Shown here piece after piece: positions 1 to 10,974 of a stretch of DNA of 64,000 bases (its first letter is position 1; each line of letters starts with the position of its first letter). The position numbers were made by a program, and so were the translations under genes. The notes under the pieces are model-generated. The model was not told the origin of the DNA and did not search any database. It saw only the letters and a list, made by a program, of their open reading frames with translations. The stretch lies in contig JBBBDQ010001156.1 of NCBI GenBank assembly GCA_037127315.1, forward strand, positions 412,001 through 476,000. The letters are read 5' to 3'. The DNA comes from Ascarosepion bandense. Lineage: Eukaryota; Mollusca; Cephalopoda; Sepiida; Sepiidae.

Positions 1-338
1 ATTCGCAACAAGAAACACGTTATCGCAGGTTCTCTGGAGAACCTGGGTGAGAATATGAATGATGCTTTAATAATCTGAAAGAAACTGTTATAAACTAATC
101 ATGGTGATATGTTTAAGTAATAACAATAGGCATAAAATATATTACAATGATTTAAAATGCCCCTTTTACAAACCGGCAAAAACTTTTGCACTGACCTGAT
201 ATAAAGACCTGGAAATCAAGACTTTTTCCATGTTATGCTAGTGATTTTATGGGAATTAGAAAAACAAATCATGAACTGTAGCCATAACAACACAGTACTA
301 CCTACTGTAGGTCTTCTGCAGAGTTGCTTGAGAAAATT
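1..338. other. Unclassified AT-rich sequence
   Basis: No open frame, tRNA-like box or repeat shared with the rest of the window is visible. It ends where a SINE-A copy begins. Confidence 0.4.
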
Positions 339-560
339 TCAGTTAAGTGCCATACGTGATACACGCTTGGGCGATCATGTCTCGAAAGAGACATGGCTGA
401 CCGGGTAGAAGATTATCCCGAAGTAGGTTGCTATTGTTTTCTGCAGTTAACCCATAACTGGAAGGAAAAGACTGATTAGTACCTTTTCCAAATATATTTG
501 CGCCTAAAAGAATGCAAGGAATTCAACTTACGCACAAATACCTTTGGTTAAGTTGAATTC
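339..560 (-). repeat. SINE-A copy, internally deleted
   Basis: Matches in reverse the family best seen at 56573-56882. The 3' part carries the GTGCCATACGTGATACACGC and CATGTCTCGAAAGAGACATG blocks. The middle block around TAGACTGGTTGCC is missing, and the tRNA-like head is absent. The distal end turns back on itself (see 515-572). This is a non-autonomous retroelement presumably moved by a LINE, and it is not expected to act now. Confidence 0.8.
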
Positions 561-572
561 CTTACAGAAGAA
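515..572. repeat. Small palindrome at a SINE-A end
   Basis: GGAATTCAACTTA is followed about 17 bases later by its reverse complement (TAAGTTGAATTCC). The loop holds SINE-A sequence in the opposite orientation to the flanking copy. Confidence 0.7.
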
Positions 573-2277
573 TCTTGGAGAAAACTTACTGTCCCAGAAT
601 TTCCATCAATAAGCCACCAACAAAAAATCTATCAGCAAAATACAAATGAATAAGAAGCTTCTATACTTTAAAAGTCATCTGTTTCCTGGAGATTCATTTC
701 TCAGGCAATAACGCCCTAGCTTAATAAAGGTGTACTAGCATTTGACAGATCTTGGAGGTAATATATCGATGAAACCGGGAAAAGCTTTGAATTTCACCTG
801 GATAAAATGTGTTTGGATTCACGTGTTTATTAGAAAATATTTCTGTCACGTATCGTCTGCCTAGCGAGCAACGAATGGATACAGAAATGCAAATCAAATA
901 ACAGAATTATTCTTACAAAAAGTGACTAGACTGCTGATTAAAGCAAGGAAAACTGAATGAAGAAATGTAAAAAAGTAGATCATAGCCTAGATAGACAGTA
1001 CAGACTGAAAATCAAATGATGCCAAAGACTGGGCCAAAAGAAAAAAATAATATTGTAAACCATTTAAAAAGTGAACTTATTAACTGTGCTCAGAAGTATA
1101 TCATGAGCAGGCACAATGAAAAACAAAATAAAAATGAGAAAAAAATAATATTGTAAATCATTTAAAAAGTGAACTTATTAACTGTGCTCAGAAGTATAAA
1201 CTTCGACGCGAAGAAACACAGTAACAGTTTGAAGCCATTTAAAATTAATAAACTTTTTTTACATGGAAAAATTGTTGCAATAAGATAAAAAAGATTAATT
1301 TATATTCTGATAGTTTCTTCTCTCGAACTGCTTGTTCTGGGCATGACGGCAAGGTGCATCCAGCAGCATGGCCTCTGATTGGAAGGTTGTGAGGAGCATG
1401 GAACTACCTCTTATTACTGTTGTTCTCAGGTCCATCCTGACCCGGAGGGGTCGTACCTGTTACGGTCCCAGATATGGGCACACAGTTAACACCCCCAAAT
1501 TGAGGTCAAAGCACTAACAAAGTATAAAAATACACTTTTATAAAAATATATACATAACAATAGACTTTCAGAGAACAATATACATTTTGAAATGAAAAAT
1601 ATTACCAACAATATATTTTTTAAGAAAAGATTATTACCATAACACATTTTTGAAGGAAAAAACTCTCAGCAAAAAACTTTTGAATACAAAACTGGAAGAC
1701 ATCTTCAGTTTTCTAAAATAAACAATAAAAATAATTTTTCATCAATATTTGAGTTAATCAACCTTCTCACTATAAACGAACATTTAAAAAAAACCTTGAA
1801 ATACCACTTTTTGGCATTAAATAACCCACAGAGGTTTTGATATGCCGTTAAACAAAACTCCATCTTAAACTCTCGCATTTCTTGAATATGGATTTCTCGT
1901 CCAGTATCTTAATTTCCTGTCAATTGTGATCACCAAAAACTGAAATGCAAATTCAGTCTTTATTTTCCGTTTTTTTTTTTACCTGAATCCTGTACTTTTA
2001 ATTTTCTTTCTCTTCATCGCAGTAACCTCTCGCGTCTTAGTACCAGTATCGTTTAACTTTGTGTGAAATGATTTAAAGGAAAGAATTGAGCAAAGCACAT
2101 AACTATCCGGACATTGATTTTTTTATTTTATAGTATCCCTGTTTGATGAACTAAGTTATGGTCTGGGCTTGTCGGTCCATCCATAATAATTGCACAGAGG
2201 AATTTTATGTCTATTCTTGCATGGCGGCCAATGAAGAGGAATGATAAATCTGAACCCTAAATCGGAGAGAATGCACC
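561..2277. other. AT-rich region without a recognisable gene
   Basis: Only short, low-complexity frames occur. Exceptions are a 60-bp direct duplication (1040-1199) and a less AT-rich stretch near 1320-1510. Its first bases (about 1300-1335) read like the SFFSRT end of LINE-A; the rest is unclassified. Confidence 0.4.
1040..1199. repeat. 60-bp direct duplication
   Basis: A block running from the AAATAATATTGTAAA motif to CTCAGAAGTATA occurs at about 1040-1100 and again at about 1139-1198. One mismatch is visible and the spacer is about 38 bp, so the duplication is fairly recent. Confidence 0.85.
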
Positions 2278-2507
2278 GGTTAAACTTGATTGTTATGTGA
2301 TGTCTGTTCTTCAATATGACAGCGAATCCTAGACAATTTCAAAGCTGAAGGAAAGAATGAAAGCAGCCGAATTGTGGTTCTACACAAGGATGCAGAGGCT
2401 ACTATGGACAGAACACATGAGCAACGACGAAGCTTTAGAGAGAACACAAGAATGAATCTGATACTTAACATCAAGATAAGACACCTGAACTTTTTGGGAA
2501 ATATACT
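2278..2507 (+). pseudogene. LINE-B (RTE-like) reverse transcriptase fragment
   Basis: Translates, with stops and frameshifts, to the segment after the RT palm that other copies here show: CYVMSVLQY, then KLKERMKAAELWFYTRMQRL, then TEHMSNDEALER. The family is an endonuclease/RT retrotransposon common in molluscs. Only about 75 codons remain, so it cannot function. A SINE-A copy follows directly. Confidence 0.8.
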
Positions 2508-2723
2508 TGCATTCACTTACGCGCAAATATCCTTGGGAAAAGTATTAATCCGTTTCTTCCCTCCAGAACAGATTGGGTTCTATAGCCTTGGCTGGCAACC
2601 AGTCTACCTCAGAAAGCATTGCAACCTACTGCGGGATAATCTTCTGCCCAGTCAGTCATGTCTTTTTTCGAAACATGATCGCCCAATGCGTGTATAACCT
2701 ATGGCACCTGACTGACTGACTGA
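2508..2723 (+). repeat. SINE-A copy, 5' truncated
   Basis: Begins at the CATTCACTTACGCGCAAATA block, so it lacks the tRNA-derived head. It runs to a short CTGA-repeat tail at 2708-2723, the family's usual 3' end. Confidence 0.85.
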
Positions 2724-2763
2724 ATATAATAATTGAAAACATGATTAAAGCTTCTGCTGGGCA

Positions 2764-2820
2764 TAAAATGGGGGGTCAGTTTTATATTGTTATGAAGTAA
2801 TAAACTGATCCCCCACATTT
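2764..2820. repeat. Miniature hairpin repeat (about 55 bp)
   Basis: Complementary ends (GGGGGGTCAGTTT against AAACTGATCCCCC) surround a short AT-rich loop. The same unit recurs at 28887-28938 and 29180-29232, there inside LINE-B sequence. Confidence 0.65.
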
Positions 2821-2865
2821 CTACCAAAGCATCTCTTACCACTCTAGCTATGAATCAAATAAGAT

Positions 2866-3024
2866 AACGGATTGGATTTTATAGACTTGACTGGCAACCA
2901 GTCTACCGCAGAAAGCATTGCAACTTACTGCGGGATAATTTTCTGCCCAGTCAGTCATGTCTCTTTCGAGACATGATCGCCCAAGCATATATTACGGATG
3001 ACACTCAACTGACTGAACGAGAAT
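2866..3024 (+). repeat. SINE-A copy, 5' truncated
   Basis: Starts near GGATTGGATTTTATAGAC and ends at ACTGACTGA. It is a second partial copy in the same orientation as the one at 2508-2723. Confidence 0.8.
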
Positions 3025-3027
3025 AGA

Positions 3028-3240
3028 GTGCTTTGAGAAACTGATGCTCATGAGATGGATAGAAAGGAAGAAAGATATGTCAACGTATGACATACTTGAT
3101 AAACTTGAGTAGATGGATGAAGGAGCAGGGATTGTGTGGGATAACAGAAGGGGTATTAAAATCGGCAAGTGATAAGGAGATGTGGAAGGCCATGATCGCC
3201 TATGTCTTGAAGAAACACTACACATAGAAGAAGAAAAACT
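3028..3240 (+). pseudogene. LINE-B 3' end
   Basis: Degenerate coding for the LINE-B C-terminus, ending in a recognisable MIAYVLK-type segment (the DNA gives ATGATCGCCTATGTC) and a GAAGAAGAA tail. Stops interrupt every frame. Confidence 0.75.
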
Positions 3241-3252
3241 CCTGCATATTCA

Positions 3253-3528
3253 GTCAGTTTAGTGCCATACGTGATACACGCTTGGGCGATCATGTCTCGA
3301 AAGAGACATGATTGACTATGCAGCCCGCAGTAGGTTGACATTGCTTTCTGCGGTAGACTGGTTACCGACCAAGGCTATAGAACACAATCTGTCCTGTTAT
3401 TTAACCCATAACTGGAAGGAATAGACGGATTAATACCTTTTCGAAAGGGCATTTGCGCGTAAGTGAATTCGAACTCGGCTCTCCGATTTCTCGTTCCGAG
3501 CCGATATCCAATGCACCACAAAAATAAT
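3253..3528 (-). repeat. SINE-A copy, nearly complete
   Basis: Contains the 3' CAGT tail, the CATGTCTCGAAAGAGACATG hairpin, the TAGACTGGTT core and the tRNA-like head with a B box read in reverse from GAATTCGAACTCGG. A short deletion between GTAAGTGAATTC and the head removes the linker seen in full copies. Confidence 0.85.
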
Positions 3529-4930
3529 CTAAGGAGAATCATGACCACCTACATACTTGACAACATATTCAACCCAAACTACATTGATGGCAAATTTATA
3601 AAAAACTGAAAGAACATTTAGACAAGGGAGTCGATGAATGCATGGTCTAACTAACAATTAACTTACTACCATCTGCCCGCCGGTCGGATGTTCTTTTACC
3701 AGCACGCTTATCGGCCGTCAATTTGGAAATCACTGATCGCTGTTACCCAAATGTCACCACGAGAAAGCGGGATGGTTTGGATGTTGTTTACTCGGCAGGG
3801 TTAAAAATTCTCTTTATCCAATCAAGATTAGTTGAGTTAGTCCCATGTCGATGTGGAAGAGTACCAGGGTAGTTTTTGGCTATAGGGTATACGTCAGATT
3901 TTCCTCAGGTAACACAGTAGGGCGAGTCGCCTCCTCCACAAGAGCATTAGACTAAGCCCACAACATCTTTGCTGTGTCACGAAAGATCATTCGGGAGATG
4001 GTCCCGTAATGATTCGAGCTGAAGAGCTGTAACGAATTGTAATCCTGATAACACTCCTAGGAAACCGCTCCTCTATCATGGCGATAATATTGGATCCGTA
4101 CCTATCGAGGACTTTATCCAATAAGTAGGGCTGATTGTACTTTGCCACGTCTTTTAAGGATCTGCGCCACGTGTATAACGGCGTTGTCGTGACACTTGGT
4201 TCGAAGACCATTAACAATTCCGAATGTTTAATCTGTGTGAGGCAAACACATAGGAGCATTGTTTTCCCAATGACATAAAGTATCGATCGACCACCTATAC
4301 AGCCTAATCAGACAGTAATGGCCTCCTGAAAATCACAGTCGGCCATGGGTGTGGGGCACTCAAGTCAACTGTTGACCGCTGGTAGTTGTTCATACCCCTT
4401 TAAGCCCCTGATTTCGAACCTTCTAGATGGTCTTCAAGCAAGACCTCTCCGGTGCTATTGATAAATCCAGAATGACTGAAAGTTATCAGAATTAACTCGG
4501 TGGGGTGGAACCGTATAGCAGCGTTCTCATTGTCCACGAAAGCTTAGAGGGTTGTTCTTCCGTGTAGAAATAAGCATCTCTAGAGAGTTAACCCCTAAAC
4601 AACCGTATTTTTTTGGAGAATGAATGGTAGACTTATGGCAGTCGACAGGCAACCAAAGCTACTTACGAACTGACGGACGAAATCTGTTTGGCTTTTTTTA
4701 TCAGTTCGGCAGCGTTTGAACGTCAAATGTACTTGCAGCCACGACAACAAGAATTTCTTTCAAAGATTCAGCTTTCGTTGAAGCGGAAGGAAAACCCGGT
4801 GACGCCTCTATAGTAATATGGGCAAACGCAGTGGTGCTGCAGTGAAACCTCTCTTGTCTAAGTAACACTACGGTAACGCAATTTAGAAACAGCTATCACA
4901 ACCGACACTGTTCACTATAAGAGATGCGTC
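3529..4930. other. Unclassified, mixed-composition region
   Basis: Less AT-rich than its surroundings. The minus strand has a 90-codon open stretch near 3987-4259 with TPLYTWRRSLKDVAKYNQ, which looks like remnant coding. It could be the C-terminal part of the R2/NeSL-like element seen at 5990-7280, since both read on the minus strand, but I cannot identify a domain. Frames beyond it are closed by stops. Confidence 0.35.
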
Positions 4931-4931
4931 A

Positions 4932-4932
<1 letters not shown>

Positions 4933-4980
<48 letters not shown>
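4933..4980. repeat. TA dinucleotide tract
   Basis: An uninterrupted run of about 24 TA units. It lies at the upstream side of the Penelope-like remnant. Confidence 0.95.
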
Positions 4981-4984
<4 letters not shown>

Positions 4985-5064
4985 CTTAATCACAGTAAGG
5001 CAACACTAAACTGCTTTACTTACAAGTGGTTATAAAGACAATCTTCAGTTTATTAAACCTAACA

Positions 5065-5870
5065 CTGCTAAAAATAAGAACAGAAGTAGGAGGATGACGT
5101 GGTTCAAACCTTTTTTTTTTTTTTAATAAGGAAGTAAAAACTAAAATTGGTCAAATTTTCTTCTCCTTAATTGATAAAAATTTTAGTAAAAACAGCTGAC
5201 TTAATAAGATCTTTAATAGAAACACTATTAAATTGAGTTATTCCTGCTTACCTAACACAGGCAAAATAATAAGCGGCATTAACAAAAGTAAATTCAGAAA
5301 ATCTAAAAATACCAGTTCTAAAAACAAGTGTAATTGTAGATTGAAAACTGATTGTCCCATTAATCGTAATTGCCAGCAATATTGTGTAGTGTATGGTGTT
5401 AAAGTCTATACAGACGAAAAAACCCAAAATCTAAAACTTATATTGGGGCTACACATGACACATTTAAACTTAGGTTTTATAATCTATATTTTATAATATA
5501 AAGTTCTTTTGGGTACGAAAAATATAGCCATAGTACTGCGTTAGCTTTGCATGTATGGAAAGTTAAAGATATCATTAAAACAGATCCTCTTCTTAAATGG
5601 GAAATATTAAAAAAATGTTCGCCCTATAAAGTAGGTAATAAGTTCTGCAAATTATGCAGGGAAGAAAAATTAGCCATAGCGTTGTTCGAACCTGCGCGGA
5701 ACTTGCTAAATTCTAAAACAGAAATTCTGAAGAAATGTAAACACGTAAAAAATAGTTACTCTAATAGCTTTTCTTGTTGTTGTTGTAATAAAGGTTGTTT
5801 ACCCTTCTTGATTTGGTTTCTTCTTCACTTGAGTATTATATATTTGCTGGTTTAATCTTAGTCGTTAGCC
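5065..5870 (+). pseudogene. Penelope-like element: RT C-terminus and GIY-YIG endonuclease remnant
   Basis: Read across at least two frameshifts. The RT thumb side gives VKTKIGQIFFSLIDKNF, then IFNRNTIKLSYSCLPNTGKI. The endonuclease follows: a Cys-rich knuckle (KCNCRLKTDCPINRNC), VVYGVKV, the conserved YIG in KTYIGATHDTFKLRF, then HSTALALHVWKVKD, KWEILKKCSPY and KFCKLCREEKLAI. This order is typical of the Penelope-like single-strand endonuclease, which nicks target DNA to prime reverse transcription. The catalytic palm upstream is missing. The frame breaks near 5430 and again before 5547, and stop codons interrupt it, so the copy is dead. It may have inserted into the R2-like element around it. 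Confidence 0.85.
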
Positions 5871-5989
5871 TATTTCTCTGAAGAACCGTTGTGTGAAACC
5901 GCGGTAGGTGGTGGCTCACTTCTAGTTTTCTTGTATTATATATATATATATAAGCTGAACATTCTCTTGTTCTTGCTCGCATAGCGAGC

Positions 5990-7280
5990 GAGTAGATATT
6001 TCACTTAAGGGCTTTTAGCGCCAAACTAAGTCGACCGAAAAGACGGTCAAAAAGTTTTCGCATTTCATCAGGGCAGCTGGCGATCAGGTATCAGATCATC
6101 AGCATAATCCATCTGATTGAACACAATTCTGCCGATGGTGATGGCGTACTATTGATGTCCCTCCAGTATTTCGTCCACCGCCATATTGAAAAGCTAAAGA
6201 GATAGTGGTTTCCTTGTTTGACGCAAAAATAGGGAGATCGAGAAACCCCATTCTTAAGAGTATGGAGAGTAGAGTCTCATGAGAAACAGAGTCGATGGCT
6301 TTCGGATGTCCACAGAAGTAACCACAAGGTTATCATATTTTGATCAGGCTAACGAAAATATAGCATGGAGCTTTAGACAATCTTATCATGATGATTAAAG
6401 TCAGCGTTGTATTGATGATTAAGCAAGCATGCCTCCAAACGTTTGGCAAGGAAAAGTAATCTCATGAACTAGTCCCCGATGGCAATGTGAATAAATTCGA
6501 AAGATTACCGGGCACCTTCGCATTCTTGATAAACGTAACCTGAGAGGGAGAGATGTTGACCTCATCAGCGAACCCAAACTCGGCAACAAGCCCCTCATGA
6601 GTGTGGTCATTATGAGGGATCTCTCGGCAACCTATTTTAGACTGCGCTCTAGGAGTCTCTAAAGATAGATGTAGATATCGGTACGCTGAGTACAACACCT
6701 CATTCTCTCTTTTAGCGATGCGATCGTTCGTTTTCTTGTGGTCCAGTTTTTGTGGAATAACTTGTCATATAGCATATATGGAGAACCCGTTATTCCTGAG
6801 GGGGGCGCTCAGCCTTTAATCGGTTATTAAATTAAGAAAATTTCGGGGGGGGGGGGTGCTGATGTTATACTCAGTAATCCCGGGGACAATCTTGTCGTGC
6901 TCATTAAGCCTTTGTTGGAGCTCCGCGTCATCTAGTAAATGGGCTGCTCAGTCGAAGGCACCGCCCATCTGCATTGGCTAGATCATGGGAGTCTTGGATC
7001 TTATAGCGGAGACCCTACAACTGGTTACGGTAGAAGCAAGACATGATGGCGTAGCTTCATCGTGGGAGGCAACATTCCTGGAGGCATCAAGTACCGGACT
7101 AGCCACGAGCGAGATGAGCTTTCAAGCAATTTCTGAATGGATTTATAGTCATTACTATGTAACCTGCAATAGATATTGGAAATAGGACGTGACATGTTTG
7201 ACGCAGCGAAGACGTTAACGTTCTTCAGGCTCAGGGAAAGCATCTCGCGTTCTAAAGCAGACATATGCCGGAGTTTCATA
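5990..7280 (-). pseudogene. R2/NeSL-like non-LTR reverse transcriptase remnant
   Basis: On the minus strand, motif A reads VTSVDIRK then, after a one-base shift, AIDSVSHETLLSILLRMGF. Next comes FNMAVDEILEG, and motif C is an intact MDYADDLI (6095-6106 encodes YADD). The FNMAVDEIL block is typical of the R2/NeSL group of site-specific non-LTR elements. The upstream part (6460-6700 and 7025-7279) is open but divergent. Several frameshifts and stops, and a 10-12 base G run near 6845-6856, show that it is inactive. Clade assignment is by motif only. Confidence 0.6.
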
Positions 7281-7283
7281 TGA

Positions 7284-7360
7284 ATCTATCTATCTATCTC
7301 AGTTTTTTTTTTCTATCTACAAGAATACACATACCCCCACATATCTATCTATCTATCTAG
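7284..7360. repeat. Short TATC tracts
   Basis: Two short runs of ATCT units separated by a T-rich and an AC-rich segment. Confidence 0.85.
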
Positions 7361-7384
7361 TTTATAGTTTCCTAGTTAAAATTT

Positions 7385-7555
7385 TAAAATCATTTTTTTC
7401 TGATGAAAGGCCGAGGCCGGTCTGAAATATCAAATATATATATATATAATAATAATAGAAATAAATAAATACTGACAAAAAAATACATTTTTAAACTGAC
7501 TTTTTAGTAGTTTTTCCTATACATATTAAGACAGTATACGTGGGTCATCATTATG
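7385..7555 (+). repeat. Probable Penelope-terminal fragment with a hammerhead-like core
   Basis: Shares order and sequence with one arm of the palindrome at 44370-44634 (CCGAGGxCGGT, GAAATAT, AAATAAATACTG, TCCTATACAT). It holds CTGATGA (7400-7406), one extra A, a six-pair stem AGGCCG with CGGTCT, then GAAA (7424-7427). That resembles a hammerhead core with one base inserted before stem II. A TA tract interrupts the copy at 7434-7448. Confidence 0.5.
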
Positions 7556-7587
<32 letters not shown>

Positions 7588-7591
<4 letters not shown>

Positions 7592-8745
7592 ATAGTGGAA
7601 CATGCTGCCATCCCCGAGAATAGAATGCTCTACTTTATAAAAGACGGTAACGAGCGGTACAAAGATGGGAAAGGTCTTAGGCATTCGCCTGACTTTTCTA
7701 TGACACTGTCAGCACTCTGCTTCCGAGCAGAGAGCACAAACCCAGTCGTGGTTCCGCCGAAGGGTAGAACCACGACTGGGGAAAAATAGACAGAGATTTT
7801 TTGGCCCGGCTATATGGCCGGGAATGCCCACTATAAAATGACCATGTGTCACATCCGGCCTTGCTTGGGAAGGCTAGTAAATACAGAAAGGTCTTAGGCA
7901 TTCGCCTGACTGCTCTATGACACTGTCAGCTCTCTGCTTCCGACCAGAGAGCACAAACCCAGTCGTGGTTCCGCCGAAGGGTAGAACCAAGACTGGGGAA
8001 AAATAGACAGACATTTTTTGGCCCGGCTATATGGCCGGGAATGTCCACTATAAAATGACCATGTGTCACATCTGGCCTTGCGTGGGAAGGCTAGTAAATA
8101 CAGAAAGGTCTTAGGCATTCGTCTGACTGCTCTATGACACTGTCAGCTCTCTTTCTTCGGGTAGAGGGCGCTCTCTGCTTCCGAGCAGAGAGCACAAGCC
8201 CAGTCGTGGTTCCGCCGAAGGGTAGAAACACGACTGGGGAAAAATAGACAGAGATTTTTTGGCCCGGCTATATGGCCGGGGATACCCACTATAAAATGAC
8301 CATGTGTCACATCTGGCCTTGCGTGGGAAGGCTAGTAAATAAAGAAAGGTCTTAGGCATTCGCCTGACTGCTCTATGACACTGTCAGCTTCGGGTAGAGG
8401 GAGCTCTCTGCTTCTGAGCAGATAGCACAAACCCAATCGTGCTTCCGCCGAAGGGTAGACCCTCGACTGGGGAAAAATAGACAGACGTGTTTTGGCCCGG
8501 CTATATGGCCGGGGATACCCACTATAAAATGACCATGTGTCACATCTGGCCTTGCGTGGGAAGGCTAGTAAATACGGGAAAGGTCTTAGGCAAAGGCATT
8601 CACTATTCGATAGTCGATTCCTCTCCAACCCGTGGCTTGCCTATATGTGTATTATTGTTAATTGTACCTTAGTACAATAAATCTGTATTTCTTATTCCTG
8701 GTGTGGAGTTTCATTCTTCAACTGATCATTTTATACTGCATTCCT
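7588..8745 (+). mobile_element. LTR-like unit with expanded internal tandem array
   Basis: Begins TGTTATAGTGG directly after a TA tract. A TATA-box-like TTTATAAAAG lies at about 7635. A 217-bp tandem array fills the middle, and AATAAATCTGTATTTC (about 8678-8695) supplies a polyadenylation-like signal near the end. This order (promoter box, then AATAAA) fits a solo LTR of a retrotransposon. No target duplication or CA end was found, so the right boundary is a guess. Confidence 0.45.
7671..8605. repeat. 217-bp tandem array, four units plus a partial fifth
   Basis: Units start at AAGGTCTTAGGC: 7671, 7888, 8105, 8346 and 8580 (periods 217, 217, 241, 234). Each unit has three inverted repeats. 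One is CTCTGC against GCAGAG. One is CCCAGTCGTGGTTC against GAACCACGACTGGG, perfect in unit 1 and decaying later. One is CCCGGC against GCCGGG. Each also has CACTATAAAATGACC, a TATA-like box. Units 3 and 4 carry an extra GGGTAGAGG-type insertion, which explains the longer periods. Confidence 0.95.
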
Positions 8746-8749
8746 TTTC

Positions 8750-8751
<2 letters not shown>

Positions 8752-8811
<60 letters not shown>
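8752..8811. repeat. TA dinucleotide tract
   Basis: About 30 uninterrupted TA units just beyond the LTR-like unit. Confidence 0.95.
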
Positions 8812-8812
<1 letters not shown>

Positions 8813-9693
8813 CGACAGACATTTTGTGTCGATTAATTTTAATGATGGGCCTTTCCAAGTTACAAATTAAACTTTTCAGGCAGGGAAAAAATTCGATTTT
8901 TTAAACCCAACATCATGGTAGGTAAAGACAAACGGGTTTAATGTAGTTATGAAATTATCCAAATATGCAGGGAAATGGCGTGGAGCGCATTTGGGGATCT
9001 ACAGTCGTAGAACTAATGAGTATTGTGACGTAAGCAAAGTGTGTTGTGACGTAAGCAAAATGCGACGTTTTTTTATATTTTTTTTCATACACATTTGAGG
9101 ATTATAATTGTTTTATTGATTGATGCTCATTTTAGTTGTATGAGAACTGCTTCAAGGTTCCTAAGTCTGTTTTTACGATTTCATTTTGTTACCATTTTGG
9201 GATTACTTTTGAGTATCTGTTTAACGTTATTATATTCATGTTCATGGCTTTTAGATAGCACAATGGGTTGATAATTGGCAAGTGGGTTTTAGTGAAAGTG
9301 TTGTAGGGGTATACAACGTTTAAGACGTTTTGTGGTTTTTATTTAAAAAAAAAAACCTGGAGTCGGCAAGTATATTCATACCCAAAATTGGTCTGATATC
9401 GAGGGATGAAAATTTGGCATATAATATTTTGACAAATTTGATAAACTTTAAATTTTTGTAATAAATAAAGCTTATGTATTTATTTTTATCGACTATAGGA
9501 TTTGATTATAGTCGTGAAGGCGTTTGCAATATCATACACACTTTTTGCAAGTACTGATAAAACGCATTTGGTGCAAAAGATTGCCACAAAAACGATTGAA
9601 CAGCCCACCTCTGTTTATATTAATCTTGGAGGTAGACCTCCTCGGAACAACCACAACAAGGCACCTGCTGGCGAACCCAGAAAAAGTCACAAT
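8812..9693. other. AT-rich region, no gene seen
   Basis: A short direct repeat of TTGTGACGTAAGCAAA occurs near 9024 and 9045. Otherwise only short chance frames are present. Confidence 0.4.
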
Positions 9694-9935
9694 ATATATA
9701 GTCATCCCCAGAGAGTCCTGTTTCTCTGTATCACGGCTCATCAGTAGAGTTAGACATCCGACAGAAAACTGATTGAAAACCGACCGATTTGACATTAGTC
9801 GAAGATTCTATCACTAAGCTATCAGTGGATGGTGGGGGAAGGAAGATTTTAGCTTGTTATATATACAAAGAAAAGCACGCCAGCAGCCAAAAGTATTCAA
9901 TTCATTTCTGAAGAACGATATATATATATATCATT
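9694..9935 (-). repeat. Family-H repeat, copy H1 (degenerate hammerhead SINE-like)
   Basis: On the minus strand: a tRNA-like segment with a worn A box and GGTTTTCAATC as B-box relic, then a hammerhead core. CTGATGA is at 9738-9744, stem II is GCCGT with ACAGA (partly unpaired), and GAAA is at 9721-9724. Stem I and stem III no longer pair well, so this copy is probably inactive. It ends in GGGGATGACTATATA like its sisters. Confidence 0.7.
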
Positions 9936-9975
9936 CTTTTTCTCATGTCCTCGTCTGTGTCTCTTAATTGTATCT

Positions 9976-10074
9976 CTCTCTCTATATATATTGACATATA
10001 ATTCTCTCTCTCTCTCTCTTTCTCGGGATATCTTTGGCTATATCACACACCAACACACACACACACACACACAT
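9976..10074. repeat. CT, TA and CA microsatellites
   Basis: Adjacent TCTC, TATA, TCTC and CACA runs, interrupted by short unique sequence. Confidence 0.9.
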
Positions 10075-10974
10075 GAGTCTCTTTATTTCGATAGACTGAG
10101 AAGCATGATGAACTGAAAAATACATTCTAATTTCGGTGAGGAGAATCCGGAGAAGAAGAAAGAAGCCGGAGATTGACGCGTACAATGGTGTGTAAAATAA
10201 GAAGCTATTAAGCAAAATGAATTAAAATATACGTAAGGTAAACGATAATTTTGCAAAAGATTCAGCTTTGCTATTTTAGCAAATATTTTCATCCAGTTTA
10301 TTTATGCATAGGATGTCTTATGAAGGCGGAGCTAGCGTAGACCACCCTCCCTCTCCACTTCAATTCACAGACGATGTCCCCTATCTTGTAGTTTCACCTT
10401 GCTTACGCGTAGTCATTGATTCTATCGGAGTAACCATTCAACCTGGTCGTTGACGTCAGGCACTGAAGAACTCCAGCAACCGATACTATGTCATCACCGG
10501 TCTAGCTGCAAATATAACCATGGAACCCAGTTTACACCAGTGTGTTTGATAATCACTGACACTTAGAAGGTCCATTTGCTCTTCTTCTTTTTTTTCAGCT
10601 GTGTGTCGAGCCACCCTCTGCTCTGCTGCTGTCTTAACTCTGGCCAGATGATTTGATGAAAGTATGTGTGATGCAGCTTTGCTGTGGAACGGGCATGAGG
10701 AAAGCTGCCAGAAAAACCACTCATAGTGTTTTATTATAGTGGTGAAGGCGGAGAAAGCATATTAATAATTGATGACCCAACCATGTCACAGATATTATTG
10801 GGTGACATGGTACCATTAACACTCATAAAGTGACTTGATATAGACTAAAACTGACGAAACGAAAATAACTGCAAATCTTCTTAACTACTGCCCCATTGTT
10901 TGACGGTAGTAATATCATAAATACCCCATTTTCCATAAGGCTTATCATTTCCTGACATTAAAGAATTGAGTATC
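10075..10974. other. Unclassified region
   Basis: The segment 10310-10600 is less AT-rich than its neighbours and could be an old retroelement remnant. No motif, tRNA box or matching copy was found in this window. Confidence 0.35.

Noticed and set aside
5878..5905. Hammerhead at the Penelope 3' end (CTGAAGAACCG...GAAAC)
   Set aside because: No stem II of acceptable length can be drawn between the two core parts.
7671..8605. CRISPR-like array
   Set aside because: The units are 217-241 bp direct tandem repeats without spacers, in an animal genome. Not CRISPR.
9502..9795. Three overlapping 80-87 codon frames on both strands
   Set aside because: They overlap each other and the family-H copy, and have no motif or coding-like bias.
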